From: a bacterium
GTDB lineage: Bacteria > Armatimonadota > Fimbriimonadia > Fimbriimonadales > GBS-DC
Assembly: GCA_029335935.2 (NCBI GenBank)
Contig: JARJMV020000214.1
Span: 1-7,399 of the forward strand
Length of the DNA stretch: 7,399 nt
Reading direction: 5' to 3'
Shown piece after piece: positions 1-4,583 of this stretch. The notes under the pieces are model-generated. The model was not told where the DNA came from, ran no database searches, and saw nothing but the letters and a program-made list of their open reading frames with translations. Positions within the stretch are counted from its first letter, which is position 1. Every line of letters begins with the position of its first letter. The position numbers and the translations under genes are program-made.

Positions 1-1
1 G

Positions 2-379
2 AACATGTTCTGCATCCCGCGCGAGTCGCGACACCCACGCGAGGCGTGGCAGTTCTTCGTGTGGATGCAAAGTGAAGAGGCGCAACGGCTGTTCGCAGAG
101 ACGATGCGCGGCATTCCGAACATACGGCGCGTGCTAAAACATCCGCAGCTGCGCACAGCGCGTCACCCCGAAGAAGCATGGAAACGCGGCTACTCCAAGT
201 TTCTGGACTTGGTGGATAGCCCCAACACGCAGTTTTTCCCGATTACCCCGATTGCCACCCTCTACCTGCACGAGCTCTACACCGCGCAGGACTATCTGAT
301 TAGCGGCAACAAGACTCCTGAGCAGGCGTTGCGCGATGTGCAGGGGCGCGTGGCGGCGGAGTTCCGACGATGGAGTTAG
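2..379 (+). CDS. Sugar ABC transporter extracellular solute-binding protein, C-terminal fragment
   Basis: This is the last 125 residues of a protein that begins left of the window; the frame is open to the first base and ends at TAG 377-379. The stretch REAWQFFVWMQSEEAQRLF, followed by GIPNIRRVL, is the usual C-terminal lobe pattern of family 1 (maltose/glycerol-3-phosphate type) solute-binding proteins: an amphipathic 'eAw.F..wm.s.eaq' helix, then 'g.iP..r..l', and finally long helices (residues about 85-125) that pack against the N-lobe. Such proteins sit outside the membrane, bind an oligosaccharide and deliver it to two permease subunits. Signal peptide, lipobox and most ligand contacts lie off the window, so the substrate cannot be read. 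The next gene starts before this one ends and encodes an amino-sugar-type kinase, which suggests N-acetylglucosamine or a muropeptide sugar as cargo (inference). Family call is fairly sure; substrate is not. Confidence 0.82.
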   Translation, partial: NMFCIPRESRHPREAWQFFVWMQSEEAQRLFAETMRGIPNIRRVLKHPQLRTARHPEEAWKRGYSKFLDLVDSPNTQFFPITPIATLYLHELYTAQDYLISGNKTPEQALRDVQGRVAAEFRRWS

Positions 380-1281
380 GTATGGGTGTGATAGTCGGCG
401 TTGAAGGCGGCGGCACGAAGACTGGGTGCGCCGTGTTGAATGAGCAGGGCGAGCGGCTCGCCTACGCGGAGGGCGGACCGGCCAACCTCAACTTTGTGGA
501 CGAGGCGACGCAGCGACGGTCGTTCGAAGACGCGCTCAACAACGCTCTGCAGGGCATCGACGCGCCTGTGCTGGCGCTGGGCTACTCGGTGGCTGGCACT
601 CAGGCGAACTGGGGCTGGCTGATGGAACGGCTGGGTCACCCACCCACCTTCCCGATTGAGGAGTCGCGCATGGCGATGCTCAGCACGGGCGTCGAGATTG
701 CCCACGGCGTGTCGGTGGTGGCAGGCACAGGCTCGCTGATTGGCGGGTTCAAAAACGACCAGCTGGTAAAGCAGATGGGCGGCTGGGGCGCTCTGCTGGG
801 CGACGAGGGCAGCGCCTATGATGTGGCGATGCGCGGCATCCGCGCCGCCGTGCGCGCATGGGACGGACGCGACCGCAACAACGGTCTCATCGAAGCCGTG
901 CAGGAGTTCTTCGGCGTGCAGGATTTAGCCGAGCTGATACCGCTGTTCTATCGTCAGGGCGTGCCGCGCCACAAAGTCGCTGAGTTCGCCCAGAGCGTGG
1001 TCGCGACCGCACGCAAAGGCGACCTCCGCGCGAAGATGATCCTCGCGCGTGCAGGGGCAGACCTCTCGCGCGACGCGCAAGCCTGCGCCGCCACACTCTT
1101 CACGCGCGACGACGCCTTCACAGTCGCCCTCACAGGCGGCATGTTCAAGAGCCGAATCTTTCGCACGACTTTCGAGGAGTTTTTTGAGTTAATCTTCCCC
1201 CACGCCGAGTTCCTAACCCCTGTGATGGAGCCTGCGACGGCGGTCGCCCGAGCGGCGCTGAAACGCCTACACGCGCGGTAG
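370..1281 (+). CDS. BadF/BadG/BcrA/BcrD-family kinase, probable N-acetylglucosamine kinase
   Basis: A 303-residue ASKHA-fold sugar kinase that probably phosphorylates N-acetylglucosamine or a related amino sugar with ATP in the cytoplasm. Visible motifs are the phosphate-1 loop VGVEGGGTKTG (residues 9-19), the phosphate-2 loop AGTGSLIGG (118-126), the family signature GGWGALLGDEGSAY (137-150) and the adenosine-site segment ALTGGMFKS (253-261). Length matches the family's usual 290-340. Two starts are possible: ATG 370 (GGAG 8 nt upstream) and ATG 382 (GGAG at 372-375, 6 nt upstream, giving 299 residues). Both overlap or abut the end of the solute-binding gene, so the two are likely co-transcribed and translationally coupled. 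Oddity: where the family carries an Asn-Asp pair with the catalytic aspartate (about 20 residues before GTGS), this protein has Glu97-Glu98. The same fold includes 2-hydroxyacyl-CoA dehydratase activators, but the cysteines those use are not apparent. The 3' end overlaps the convergent gene by 15 bp. Confidence 0.85.
   Translation: MELGMGVIVGVEGGGTKTGCAVLNEQGERLAYAEGGPANLNFVDEATQRRSFEDALNNALQGIDAPVLALGYSVAGTQANWGWLMERLGHPPTFPIEESRMAMLSTGVEIAHGVSVVAGTGSLIGGFKNDQLVKQMGGWGALLGDEGSAYDVAMRGIRAAVRAWDGRDRNNGLIEAVQEFFGVQDLAELIPLFYRQGVPRHKVAEFAQSVVATARKGDLRAKMILARAGADLSRDAQACAATLFTRDDAFTVALTGGMFKSRIFRTTFEEFFELIFPHAEFLTPVMEPATAVARAALKRLHAR
372..375 (+). promoter_or_regulatory. Ribosome binding site favouring the ATG at 382 for the kinase
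   Basis: GGAG lies 6 nt before ATG 382, inside the codons that would start the longer form at ATG 370. A second GGAG at 358-361 is 8 nt before ATG 370. Spacing allows either start; the residues after Met-382 (GVIVGVEGGGTKT) place the phosphate loop at the usual distance from the N-terminus, so the shorter form is slightly preferred. This is a judgement from spacing only. Confidence 0.45.
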
Positions 1282-2130
1282 CCACACGAAGTCCCCGACG
1301 GAGGCGCGCACCTGTATCGGCGTCTCGCGCGGCGGCAGCAGCGTAATCACGCGCGTGGACAGGCTCGTGCGCATGCGCAGCCGAAGCGAGATGCCCACAT
1401 CGTACATCACATGCCCATTCCCCGCCAATATCACGAATGCGAGGCGCGGCGAGGGCACTGTGCGCTCCAGATAGCGCAACGCGGTGTCTGCCATCCCTGT
1501 ATCCCACACGACCTGCGCGGCATAGAAGTTGTCGTTTTGCTCCTGCCCCGACGGATGCCCGTCCCCTAACAGCGTATAGAAGAGCTTGCGGTGCGCTTCC
1601 ACGCTCAGGTCGGGGTCGGGAATGCCCAGCCGTTCCGATTCGGGCACACTCTGCCAGCCACCACGCGCCGTCTGACGCACCACCGCACGCGGCACATTCA
1701 GCCCCACCAAGCGCAAGCGATGCCGATACACCGCCTCGAAAATCGGGCGGTATAACGCGAAATCGAAGCCCCACTGCGTGCGCCACTCGCTCTGCTCGAT
1801 GAACTCCGACTCTGTGAGGCGATTCAGAGTCCACAGGTTTAGCGCGTGTTGTTTGGTGCGGTCGAACATCTCCATCCCCACTATCACGCTGCGACCTGCC
1901 TGCACCAACGCCTCAATCACCTGCGCCTGAAACTGATGGTGGCGTGGGTTGTCGTGCTGCTCGCCAATCAGAATAAAAGTCGCAGGCTCCAACAGGCGCG
2001 CCATCTCGGACAGGCTCACGGCTCGCCGCCGATGCGCGTCGACAATCTCGTCAGGACGCACCGTTATCAGATACTGCCGACGCGGGTCGCCAATCGGCAA
2101 GGTATAGACCCTATCGGTTTGCACGCTCAT
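1267..2130 (-). CDS. ChaN/Tiki-like haem-binding-fold protein (DUF399 type), no signal peptide
   Basis: A 287-residue protein of the ChaN-like haem-binding uptake / Tiki superfamily. Signature elements, in order: ILIGEQHDNPRHHQFQ (residues 53-68, with the Glu-x-His and His-His residues typical of the family's metal/haem site), VIVGMEMFDR (82-91), WGFDFALYRPIFE (120-132), LVGLNVPR (141-148) and LAGNGHVMYDVGI (235-247, the C-terminal Gly-x-His motif). Known relatives are periplasmic or outer-membrane lipoproteins tied to haem/iron, or Tiki-type metalloproteases. This one has no hydrophobic leader or lipobox, so a cytoplasmic location is likely. ATG 2130 was chosen; a GTG at 2262 in frame would add 44 Arg-rich residues that overlap the divergent gene and carry no recognisable motif. 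No clear Shine-Dalgarno is seen. It is convergent with the kinase (15-bp overlap) and divergent from the small membrane protein. Exact function unknown. Confidence 0.8.
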   Translation of the reverse strand: MSVQTDRVYTLPIGDPRRQYLITVRPDEIVDAHRRRAVSLSEMARLLEPATFILIGEQHDNPRHHQFQAQVIEALVQAGRSVIVGMEMFDRTKQHALNLWTLNRLTESEFIEQSEWRTQWGFDFALYRPIFEAVYRHRLRLVGLNVPRAVVRQTARGGWQSVPESERLGIPDPDLSVEAHRKLFYTLLGDGHPSGQEQNDNFYAAQVVWDTGMADTALRYLERTVPSPRLAFVILAGNGHVMYDVGISLRLRMRTSLSTRVITLLPPRETPIQVRASVGDFVWLPRV

Positions 2131-2155
2131 CAGCACGATAGTTTCTGAGCGCAGG

Positions 2156-2178
2156 CGTCGAATCCTGCAGGAGCGACG
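2156..2178. promoter_or_regulatory. Dyad in a divergent intergenic region, candidate operator
   Basis: The 63 bp between the divergent starts (2130 minus, 2194 plus) contain a perfect 10-bp palindrome TCCTGCAGGA at 2163-2172. It is flanked by CGTCG (2156-2160) and its complement CGACG (2174-2178), separated from the core by 2 nt and 1 nt. Placement between two divergent genes fits a repressor or activator site serving one or both. No regulator gene is present in the window, and chance cannot be excluded in GC-rich DNA. Confidence 0.4.
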
Positions 2179-2187
2179 GTGTTGGGG

Positions 2188-2193
2188 TAGAAT
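2188..2193 (+). promoter_or_regulatory. Possible -10 element (TAGAAT)
   Basis: TAGAAT matches the sigma-70 -10 hexamer at 5 of 6 positions and lies just after the dyad at 2156-2178. No good -35 is found about 17 nt upstream. If it is real, transcription would start near 2200 and the TTG at 2194 could not be the start codon of the following gene; GTG 2227 would be the first in-frame candidate. Weak evidence. Confidence 0.25.
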
Positions 2194-2580
2194 TTGCGTA
2201 GCGAGATCCCTCGCACATGCCTGCGCGTGTCGAGAGTCTCGGCTGGTGCTGGAGGCAAACACAAGAACAAGGGTGTCGATCCGATAGGAATTGGCGTAAT
2301 CGCGTTAGGCGTCGTGATGTTGATTATCTTAGTGGTGATCAGCAACAACATGATGCCGCAGCCGTTGCCTGCGCCGCAAATGCCCGATTTGAACGGCTTA
2401 GCGCGTAAGATAGACGACCCGCTGTCGGCGGCGGTCGCCGCACCGAGCATGGGCGGCGCACCTCCGATGGGCGGGTTCGGCGGTCCGATGGCGCCCGGCG
2501 CATTGGGCGGACCCGGCGCGCCGCCGCCTCCTCCACCGCGCGGCGGCGGCAGACGCGGCGAAATGCCCGAAGATTACTAA
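2194..2580 (+). CDS. Small single-pass membrane protein with Pro/Gly-rich C-terminal tail
   Basis: I do not recognise this gene as a named family. The 128-residue reading has a basic N-terminus (GGKHKNKG, residues 20-27), one strong membrane segment (about 30-50: IGIGVIALGVVMLIILVVIS), a short linker, and a low-complexity tail (about 85-121) of GGAPPMGG, GGFGG and a run of six prolines (110-115) ending in RGGGRR. A basic N-terminus before the helix suggests the N-terminus is inside and the tail outside, but the tail itself ends in Arg residues, so topology is uncertain. The TTG 2194 start has only a weak GGGG 6 nt upstream; GTG 2227 is the alternative (117 residues). The helix-plus-tail composition and the intrinsic terminator downstream on the same strand support a real gene on this strand. 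No function is assigned; a role at the cell envelope is only a guess. Confidence 0.6.
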   Translation: MRSEIPRTCLRVSRVSAGAGGKHKNKGVDPIGIGVIALGVVMLIILVVISNNMMPQPLPAPQMPDLNGLARKIDDPLSAAVAAPSMGGAPPMGGFGGPMAPGALGGPGAPPPPPPRGGGRRGEMPEDY

Positions 2581-2597
2581 AAACCCGCGAAACATCA

Positions 2598-2667
2598 GCA
2601 GAGCAACCCCTGTCTAAACACTACGCAAGGGTCGTCCTGCTCTCAGGCACACCAGAGAGCATCTCTG
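2598..2667 (+). other. Structured 3' untranslated region with mutually exclusive hairpins
   Basis: The 90 nt between the membrane-protein stop and the terminator hold three pairings that share strands: AGAGCA (2600-2605) with TGCTCT (2638-2643), extended internally by ACCC (2606-2609) with GGGT (2629-2632); TGCTCTC (2638-2644) with GAGAGCA (2655-2661); and CAGAGA (2653-2658) with TCTCTG (2662-2667). The first and second cannot form together, nor can the second and third. This could be a 3'UTR element, a processed small RNA ending at the terminator, or incidental structure. No known RNA family was recognised. Confidence 0.35.
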
Positions 2668-2669
2668 CC

Positions 2670-2700
2670 AGAGGCTCGCACAACGAGCCTCTATTTTTTT
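2670..2700 (+). terminator. Rho-independent terminator overlapping the end of the GT2 gene
   Basis: A perfect 9-bp stem, AGAGGCTCG (2670-2678) and CGAGCCTCT (2684-2692), with loop CACAA, is followed by A and seven T (2694-2700). It points in the plus direction and would end transcripts from the small membrane-protein gene. The 3' arm and T-tract are also coding DNA on the minus strand: the TAG stop (2693-2691) and the last two Lys codons of the glycosyltransferase. It lacks a T-tract on the minus strand, so it should act one way only. Confidence 0.88.
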
Positions 2701-3596
2701 AACCGACGCAGCAGCGCGTCTTTGTAGTTCTTCAGCAGAAACACGGATGCCCGCAACGCCAACCCCACAGGTACAAGCGGTCGCAGCAGCACAAAGGTGC
2801 GACGCGCGTAATGCTTTTTATAAAACAGATACATGCTTTTGTGAAAAGTGATAATCATCTTGTTCGCGACTAAGTCGGTGCTGCGTCCAATCGCGTGCTT
2901 GATGTGCGCCTCAGGGTAGTAAACAACTTTATAGCCCGACTGCCACGCGCGATAGCACAGGTCGGTGTCTTCGCAATACATAAAGAACTGTTCGTCGAAG
3001 CCGCCGAGCTGCTGATACACCTCGCGTCGGATGAACAGCGCCGCGCCCGACACCCAATCCACCTCGCGCACCGAGTTGTGGTCCCAATCGGTCATGAGGT
3101 CGTCGCGCGTATAGGGGTTATTGGGGAACAGCTTGCCCAGCGGTGTGTTTCGGAACAGCGCCGCGGCGGGGTTGGGGAACCGTCTGCAGGAGTATTGGAG
3201 GCTACCGTCGGGGTTGAGAATCTTGGGCCCGAGAATGCCGATTTCGGGGTGTTGCTCGGCGTACTGAACCAGCGCGTCCAGCGCGCCTGACAACACTTCA
3301 GTATCGGGGTTCAGGATTAGGAGATACCTGCCCTGCGAGGCGCGCGCGGCGAGATTGTGCCCTTTCGAGAAGCCCAGATTGCTCGCGCTGAAGATGAGTT
3401 TGACTTCGGGGAACTCTTTTTCGAGCATCTGCACGCTGCAGTCGGAGGAGGCGTTGTCAAGCACGAGGATTTCGTATTCAAAGCGCGGCGGATTCGCCAA
3501 AATGGAGCGTAGCGCGGCGCGGAGCGGCTCGCGCGCGTTCCAGTTCACAATCTGTATCGTCAGCACGACTTCGGGCACAGGGGTAGGATACCCCAC
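2691..3596 (-). CDS. Glycosyltransferase family 2, WbbL/rhamnosyltransferase-like
   Basis: A 301-residue GT-A fold transferase that would pass a sugar from a nucleotide-sugar donor to an acceptor in polysaccharide or cell-surface glycan synthesis at the inner face of the membrane. Motifs: TIQIVNWN (residues 13-20), VLDNASSD (45-52, nucleotide-binding Asp), NLGFSKGHN (73-81), ILNPDTE (94-100, the DxD-like metal site), ILGPKILNPDGS (121-132), DWVSGAALFIRR (180-191) and GGFDEQFFMYCEDTDLCYRA (198-217, with the Glu209-Asp210 catalytic region). This pattern is that of the WbbL-type group; the transferred sugar cannot be read. The tail (about 265-300) is basic and partly hydrophobic, suiting peripheral membrane contact. 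Start is GTG 3596, only 5 bp after the upstream gene's stop, suggesting coupling, but no separated Shine-Dalgarno is visible and a hairpin covers this start; GTG 3578 is an alternative. The neighbour has no obvious link to glycans. Confidence 0.9.
   Translation of the reverse strand: MGYPTPVPEVVLTIQIVNWNAREPLRAALRSILANPPRFEYEILVLDNASSDCSVQMLEKEFPEVKLIFSASNLGFSKGHNLAARASQGRYLLILNPDTEVLSGALDALVQYAEQHPEIGILGPKILNPDGSLQYSCRRFPNPAAALFRNTPLGKLFPNNPYTRDDLMTDWDHNSVREVDWVSGAALFIRREVYQQLGGFDEQFFMYCEDTDLCYRAWQSGYKVVYYPEAHIKHAIGRSTDLVANKMIITFHKSMYLFYKKHYARRTFVLLRPLVPVGLALRASVFLLKNYKDALLRRLKK
3580..3594 (-). promoter_or_regulatory. Hairpin at the GT2 start codon
   Basis: GGGGTA and TACCCC pair around a 3-nt loop, and the G of the GTG start at 3594 is part of the stem. 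In the minus-strand transcript this would fold over the start region. It could restrain initiation unless ribosomes arriving from the upstream gene (stop at 3602) open it, or it may indicate that translation begins further in, at GTG 3578. Sequence observation with inferred role. Confidence 0.3.
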
Positions 3597-3601
3597 CCTG
3601 T

Positions 3602-4339
3602 TCAGGGAGCGAGCCTGTGGAATTCGACGAGGCTTTGCGAGACTTCGTCATCGATTTTCCACATGATGTTCAGCTCTTCGGCGAGTGCGCGGGTTTCGGG
3701 GTTCGCCCACTCGTCGCCTATGACGCACGGCACGGCGTCGACGCCCGCCTCGCGTAGGGTTTCTGCGCGGAGCAACGCGCGTCGGATGTCTTCGCCGTTC
3801 ACCTTCAACGACGCTTCCACCACAGCCACGCGCTCGCCCTTCCACCAGATGAGGTCGGAAAGCGCAGGGTTGTGTATATCTTTCACGCGAGCAGTGAGGT
3901 CGAGGCGTCCTGCGAGCCACTGCGATAGTTTTTGCTCTACATGCGGCTCTTCTGGGGTTCCTCCCTCGCCGCCGTTGAACAGCTGCCGAGCTATGCGTCG
4001 GATGCGACGCTGATACTCCTCGCCGCGAAGTCTGCCATCTATTCCACGCAGCTGACCATCCATACGCTTTGTCGTTGTTTTGAGTTCTGCCACATCGGTC
4101 TCTACGATTTGCAGTCGGCGCAGTGCTTCTTGGGAGGCGCTGTTGGCTTGGCTGCCGACTTCGTAAGCGCGTTCCGCCATCTCCCGAGCGCGTTCGGCGG
4201 CTTGGTAGGCGCGTTCTGCTGTTTCCTGTGCGCGTTCGGCGGCATTTAGAGCCTGCCTGCCGATTTGTACGCCCTGCAACGCGATTTGCTTGACCTCTTC
4301 CACCTGCGCAGGCAGGCGCGCAAGTTCCTCACCGACCAT
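3602..4339 (-). CDS. Coiled-coil protein with C-terminal PD-(D/E)XK nuclease-like domain (DUF3782-like)
   Basis: A 245-residue reading from ATG 4339. Residues about 10-100 form a long coiled coil that includes four consecutive heptads beginning AERA (34-61). Residues about 107-245 resemble the restriction-endonuclease-like domain of large hypothetical families in thermophiles and cyanobacteria: an EEYQRRIRR helix, HVEQKLSQWL, then NPALSDLIWW (Asp162), VAVVEASLKV (Glu175, ExS rather than ExK), NGEDIRRALLRAETL and a strand PCVIGD. The Asp and Glu of the fold are present but the catalytic Lys position holds Ser177, so nuclease activity is doubtful. The ATG overlaps the stop of the 51-residue ORF upstream (TGATG) and has no Shine-Dalgarno of its own, so it is either translationally coupled or the rest of one frameshifted gene. 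An ATG at 4435 in the same frame is rejected because it would run across the upstream ORF. Biological role unknown. Confidence 0.7.
   Translation of the reverse strand: MVGEELARLPAQVEEVKQIALQGVQIGRQALNAAERAQETAERAYQAAERAREMAERAYEVGSQANSASQEALRRLQIVETDVAELKTTTKRMDGQLRGIDGRLRGEEYQRRIRRIARQLFNGGEGGTPEEPHVEQKLSQWLAGRLDLTARVKDIHNPALSDLIWWKGERVAVVEASLKVNGEDIRRALLRAETLREAGVDAVPCVIGDEWANPETRALAEELNIMWKIDDEVSQSLVEFHRLAP
4157..4240 (-). repeat. Four in-frame 21-bp tandem repeats (AERA heptads)
   Basis: Four successive 7-residue units, AERAQET, AERAYQA, AERAREM and AERAYEV, lie in the coiled-coil part of the protein encoded at 3602-4339. The nucleotide units are similar but not identical, as expected for old heptad duplication. 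Copy number could vary between strains by slippage or recombination. Confidence 0.75.
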
Positions 4340-4494
4340 CAGCCCGGCAGTATCAGCAGCAGCTCTGTGTCCTGCGCGAGGAGCTCGCGCACATTCTTCT
4401 TGCTCAGAAGCACGCGCAGCAGCGGCAACTGCCATTCCTCGTGCGCTTCCAGCAGGCTCACCAAGTCACTCAAATCCGCAACGACCAGTGGCAT
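4339..4494 (-). CDS. 51-residue ORF, probable N-terminal segment of the downstream coiled-coil protein
   Basis: From ATG 4494 this encodes MPLVVADLSDLVSLLEAHEE and continues WQLPLLRVLLSKK to a TGA at 4341-4339. The pattern 'DL..LLe.h.eW...LLR.LL' is what proteins with the same coiled-coil/nuclease-like architecture usually have at their extreme N-terminus (recalled family knowledge, not searched). It therefore probably belongs to the next ORF. The two frames meet at TGATG; one extra base before the stop, for example in the GGG at 4343-4345, would fuse them into a protein of about 297 residues. Options are a frameshift mutation, an assembly error, coupled translation of two polypeptides, or a recoding event; no canonical slippery heptamer is seen. 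The promoter directly upstream and plausible composition argue that this ORF is translated. Upstream codons in the same frame are excluded because the -10 box lies there. Confidence 0.6.
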   Translation of the reverse strand: MPLVVADLSDLVSLLEAHEEWQLPLLRVLLSKKNVRELLAQDTELLLILPG

Positions 4495-4501
4495 TGAGTG
4501 A

Positions 4502-4530
4502 ATTATACCATCAACGCCAGCAGGTATCAT
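4502..4530 (-). promoter_or_regulatory. Sigma-70-type promoter giving a probable leaderless transcript
   Basis: On the minus strand a perfect TATAAT (4507-4502) is preceded, after exactly 17 nt, by ATGATA (4530-4525), which matches TTGACA at 4 of 6 positions. Seven nucleotides separate TATAAT from ATG 4494, so transcription should begin at or within a nucleotide or two of the start codon and leave no room for a Shine-Dalgarno. This drives the 51-residue ORF, the coiled-coil/nuclease-fold gene and probably the glycosyltransferase. Confidence 0.7.
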
Positions 4531-4533
4531 GCC

Positions 4534-4539
4534 TATACA
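4534..4539 (+). promoter_or_regulatory. Possible -10 element for fadN
   Basis: TATACA matches TATAAT at 4 of 6 positions; TCAACG, 17 nt upstream at 4511-4516, is a poor -35. A start near 4546 would put the inverted repeat at the very 5' end of the mRNA. TATCAT at 4525-4530 is a better hexamer but has no -35. The evidence is weak, and fadN may rely on an activator or a non-consensus promoter. Confidence 0.22.
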
Positions 4540-4544
4540 ACGCA

Positions 4545-4572
4545 GGAGTTTTGACCGACGGGTCGAAACTTC
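4545..4572. promoter_or_regulatory. Imperfect 28-bp inverted repeat upstream of fadN: operator or 5' hairpin
   Basis: GGAGTTTTGACC (4545-4556) and GGTCGAAACTTC (4561-4572) flank the spacer GACG; 10 of 12 positions are complementary and the other two become G-U pairs in RNA, giving a continuous 12-bp stem. It ends 26 nt before the fadN ATG and lies 14 bp upstream of the -35 of the divergent promoter. As DNA it looks like a site for a dimeric repressor, and TetR-type FadR proteins are known to control fatty-acid degradation genes in Bacillus and Thermus; as RNA it would be a hairpin in the fadN leader. Which one holds cannot be told from sequence alone. Confidence 0.6.
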
Positions 4573-4583
4573 GGCGTGCATAC

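Noticed and set aside
1145..1834. 229-codon minus-strand open frame
   Set aside because: It is a GC-rich shadow of the kinase end and the ChaN-like gene; composition is Ala/Arg/Gly and no family pattern is seen.
2131..2262. 44-residue N-terminal extension of the ChaN-like protein (GTG 2262)
   Set aside because: It is Arg-rich with no motif or leader, and would cover the divergent intergenic region and the start of the membrane-protein gene.
2130..2450. 106-codon minus-strand open frame opposite the membrane protein
   Set aside because: It is antisense to the Pro/Gly-rich gene and its hydrophobic run mirrors the sense-strand helix; the terminator supports the plus-strand gene.
4157..4240. 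CRISPR-like or other non-coding tandem array
   Set aside because: The 21-bp units are head-to-tail without spacers and encode coiled-coil heptads in frame.
4340..4435. Longer start (ATG 4435) for the coiled-coil/nuclease-fold protein
   Set aside because: This stretch is Ala/Arg-rich shadow sequence opposite in frame to the family-like 51-residue ORF; ATG 4339 is where the family-like sequence begins.
3602..4494. Toxin-antitoxin pair (small ORF overlapping a nuclease-fold ORF)
   Set aside because: The short ORF lacks a DNA-binding or antitoxin pattern and instead looks like the N-terminus of the same protein; the nuclease-like core lacks the catalytic Lys.
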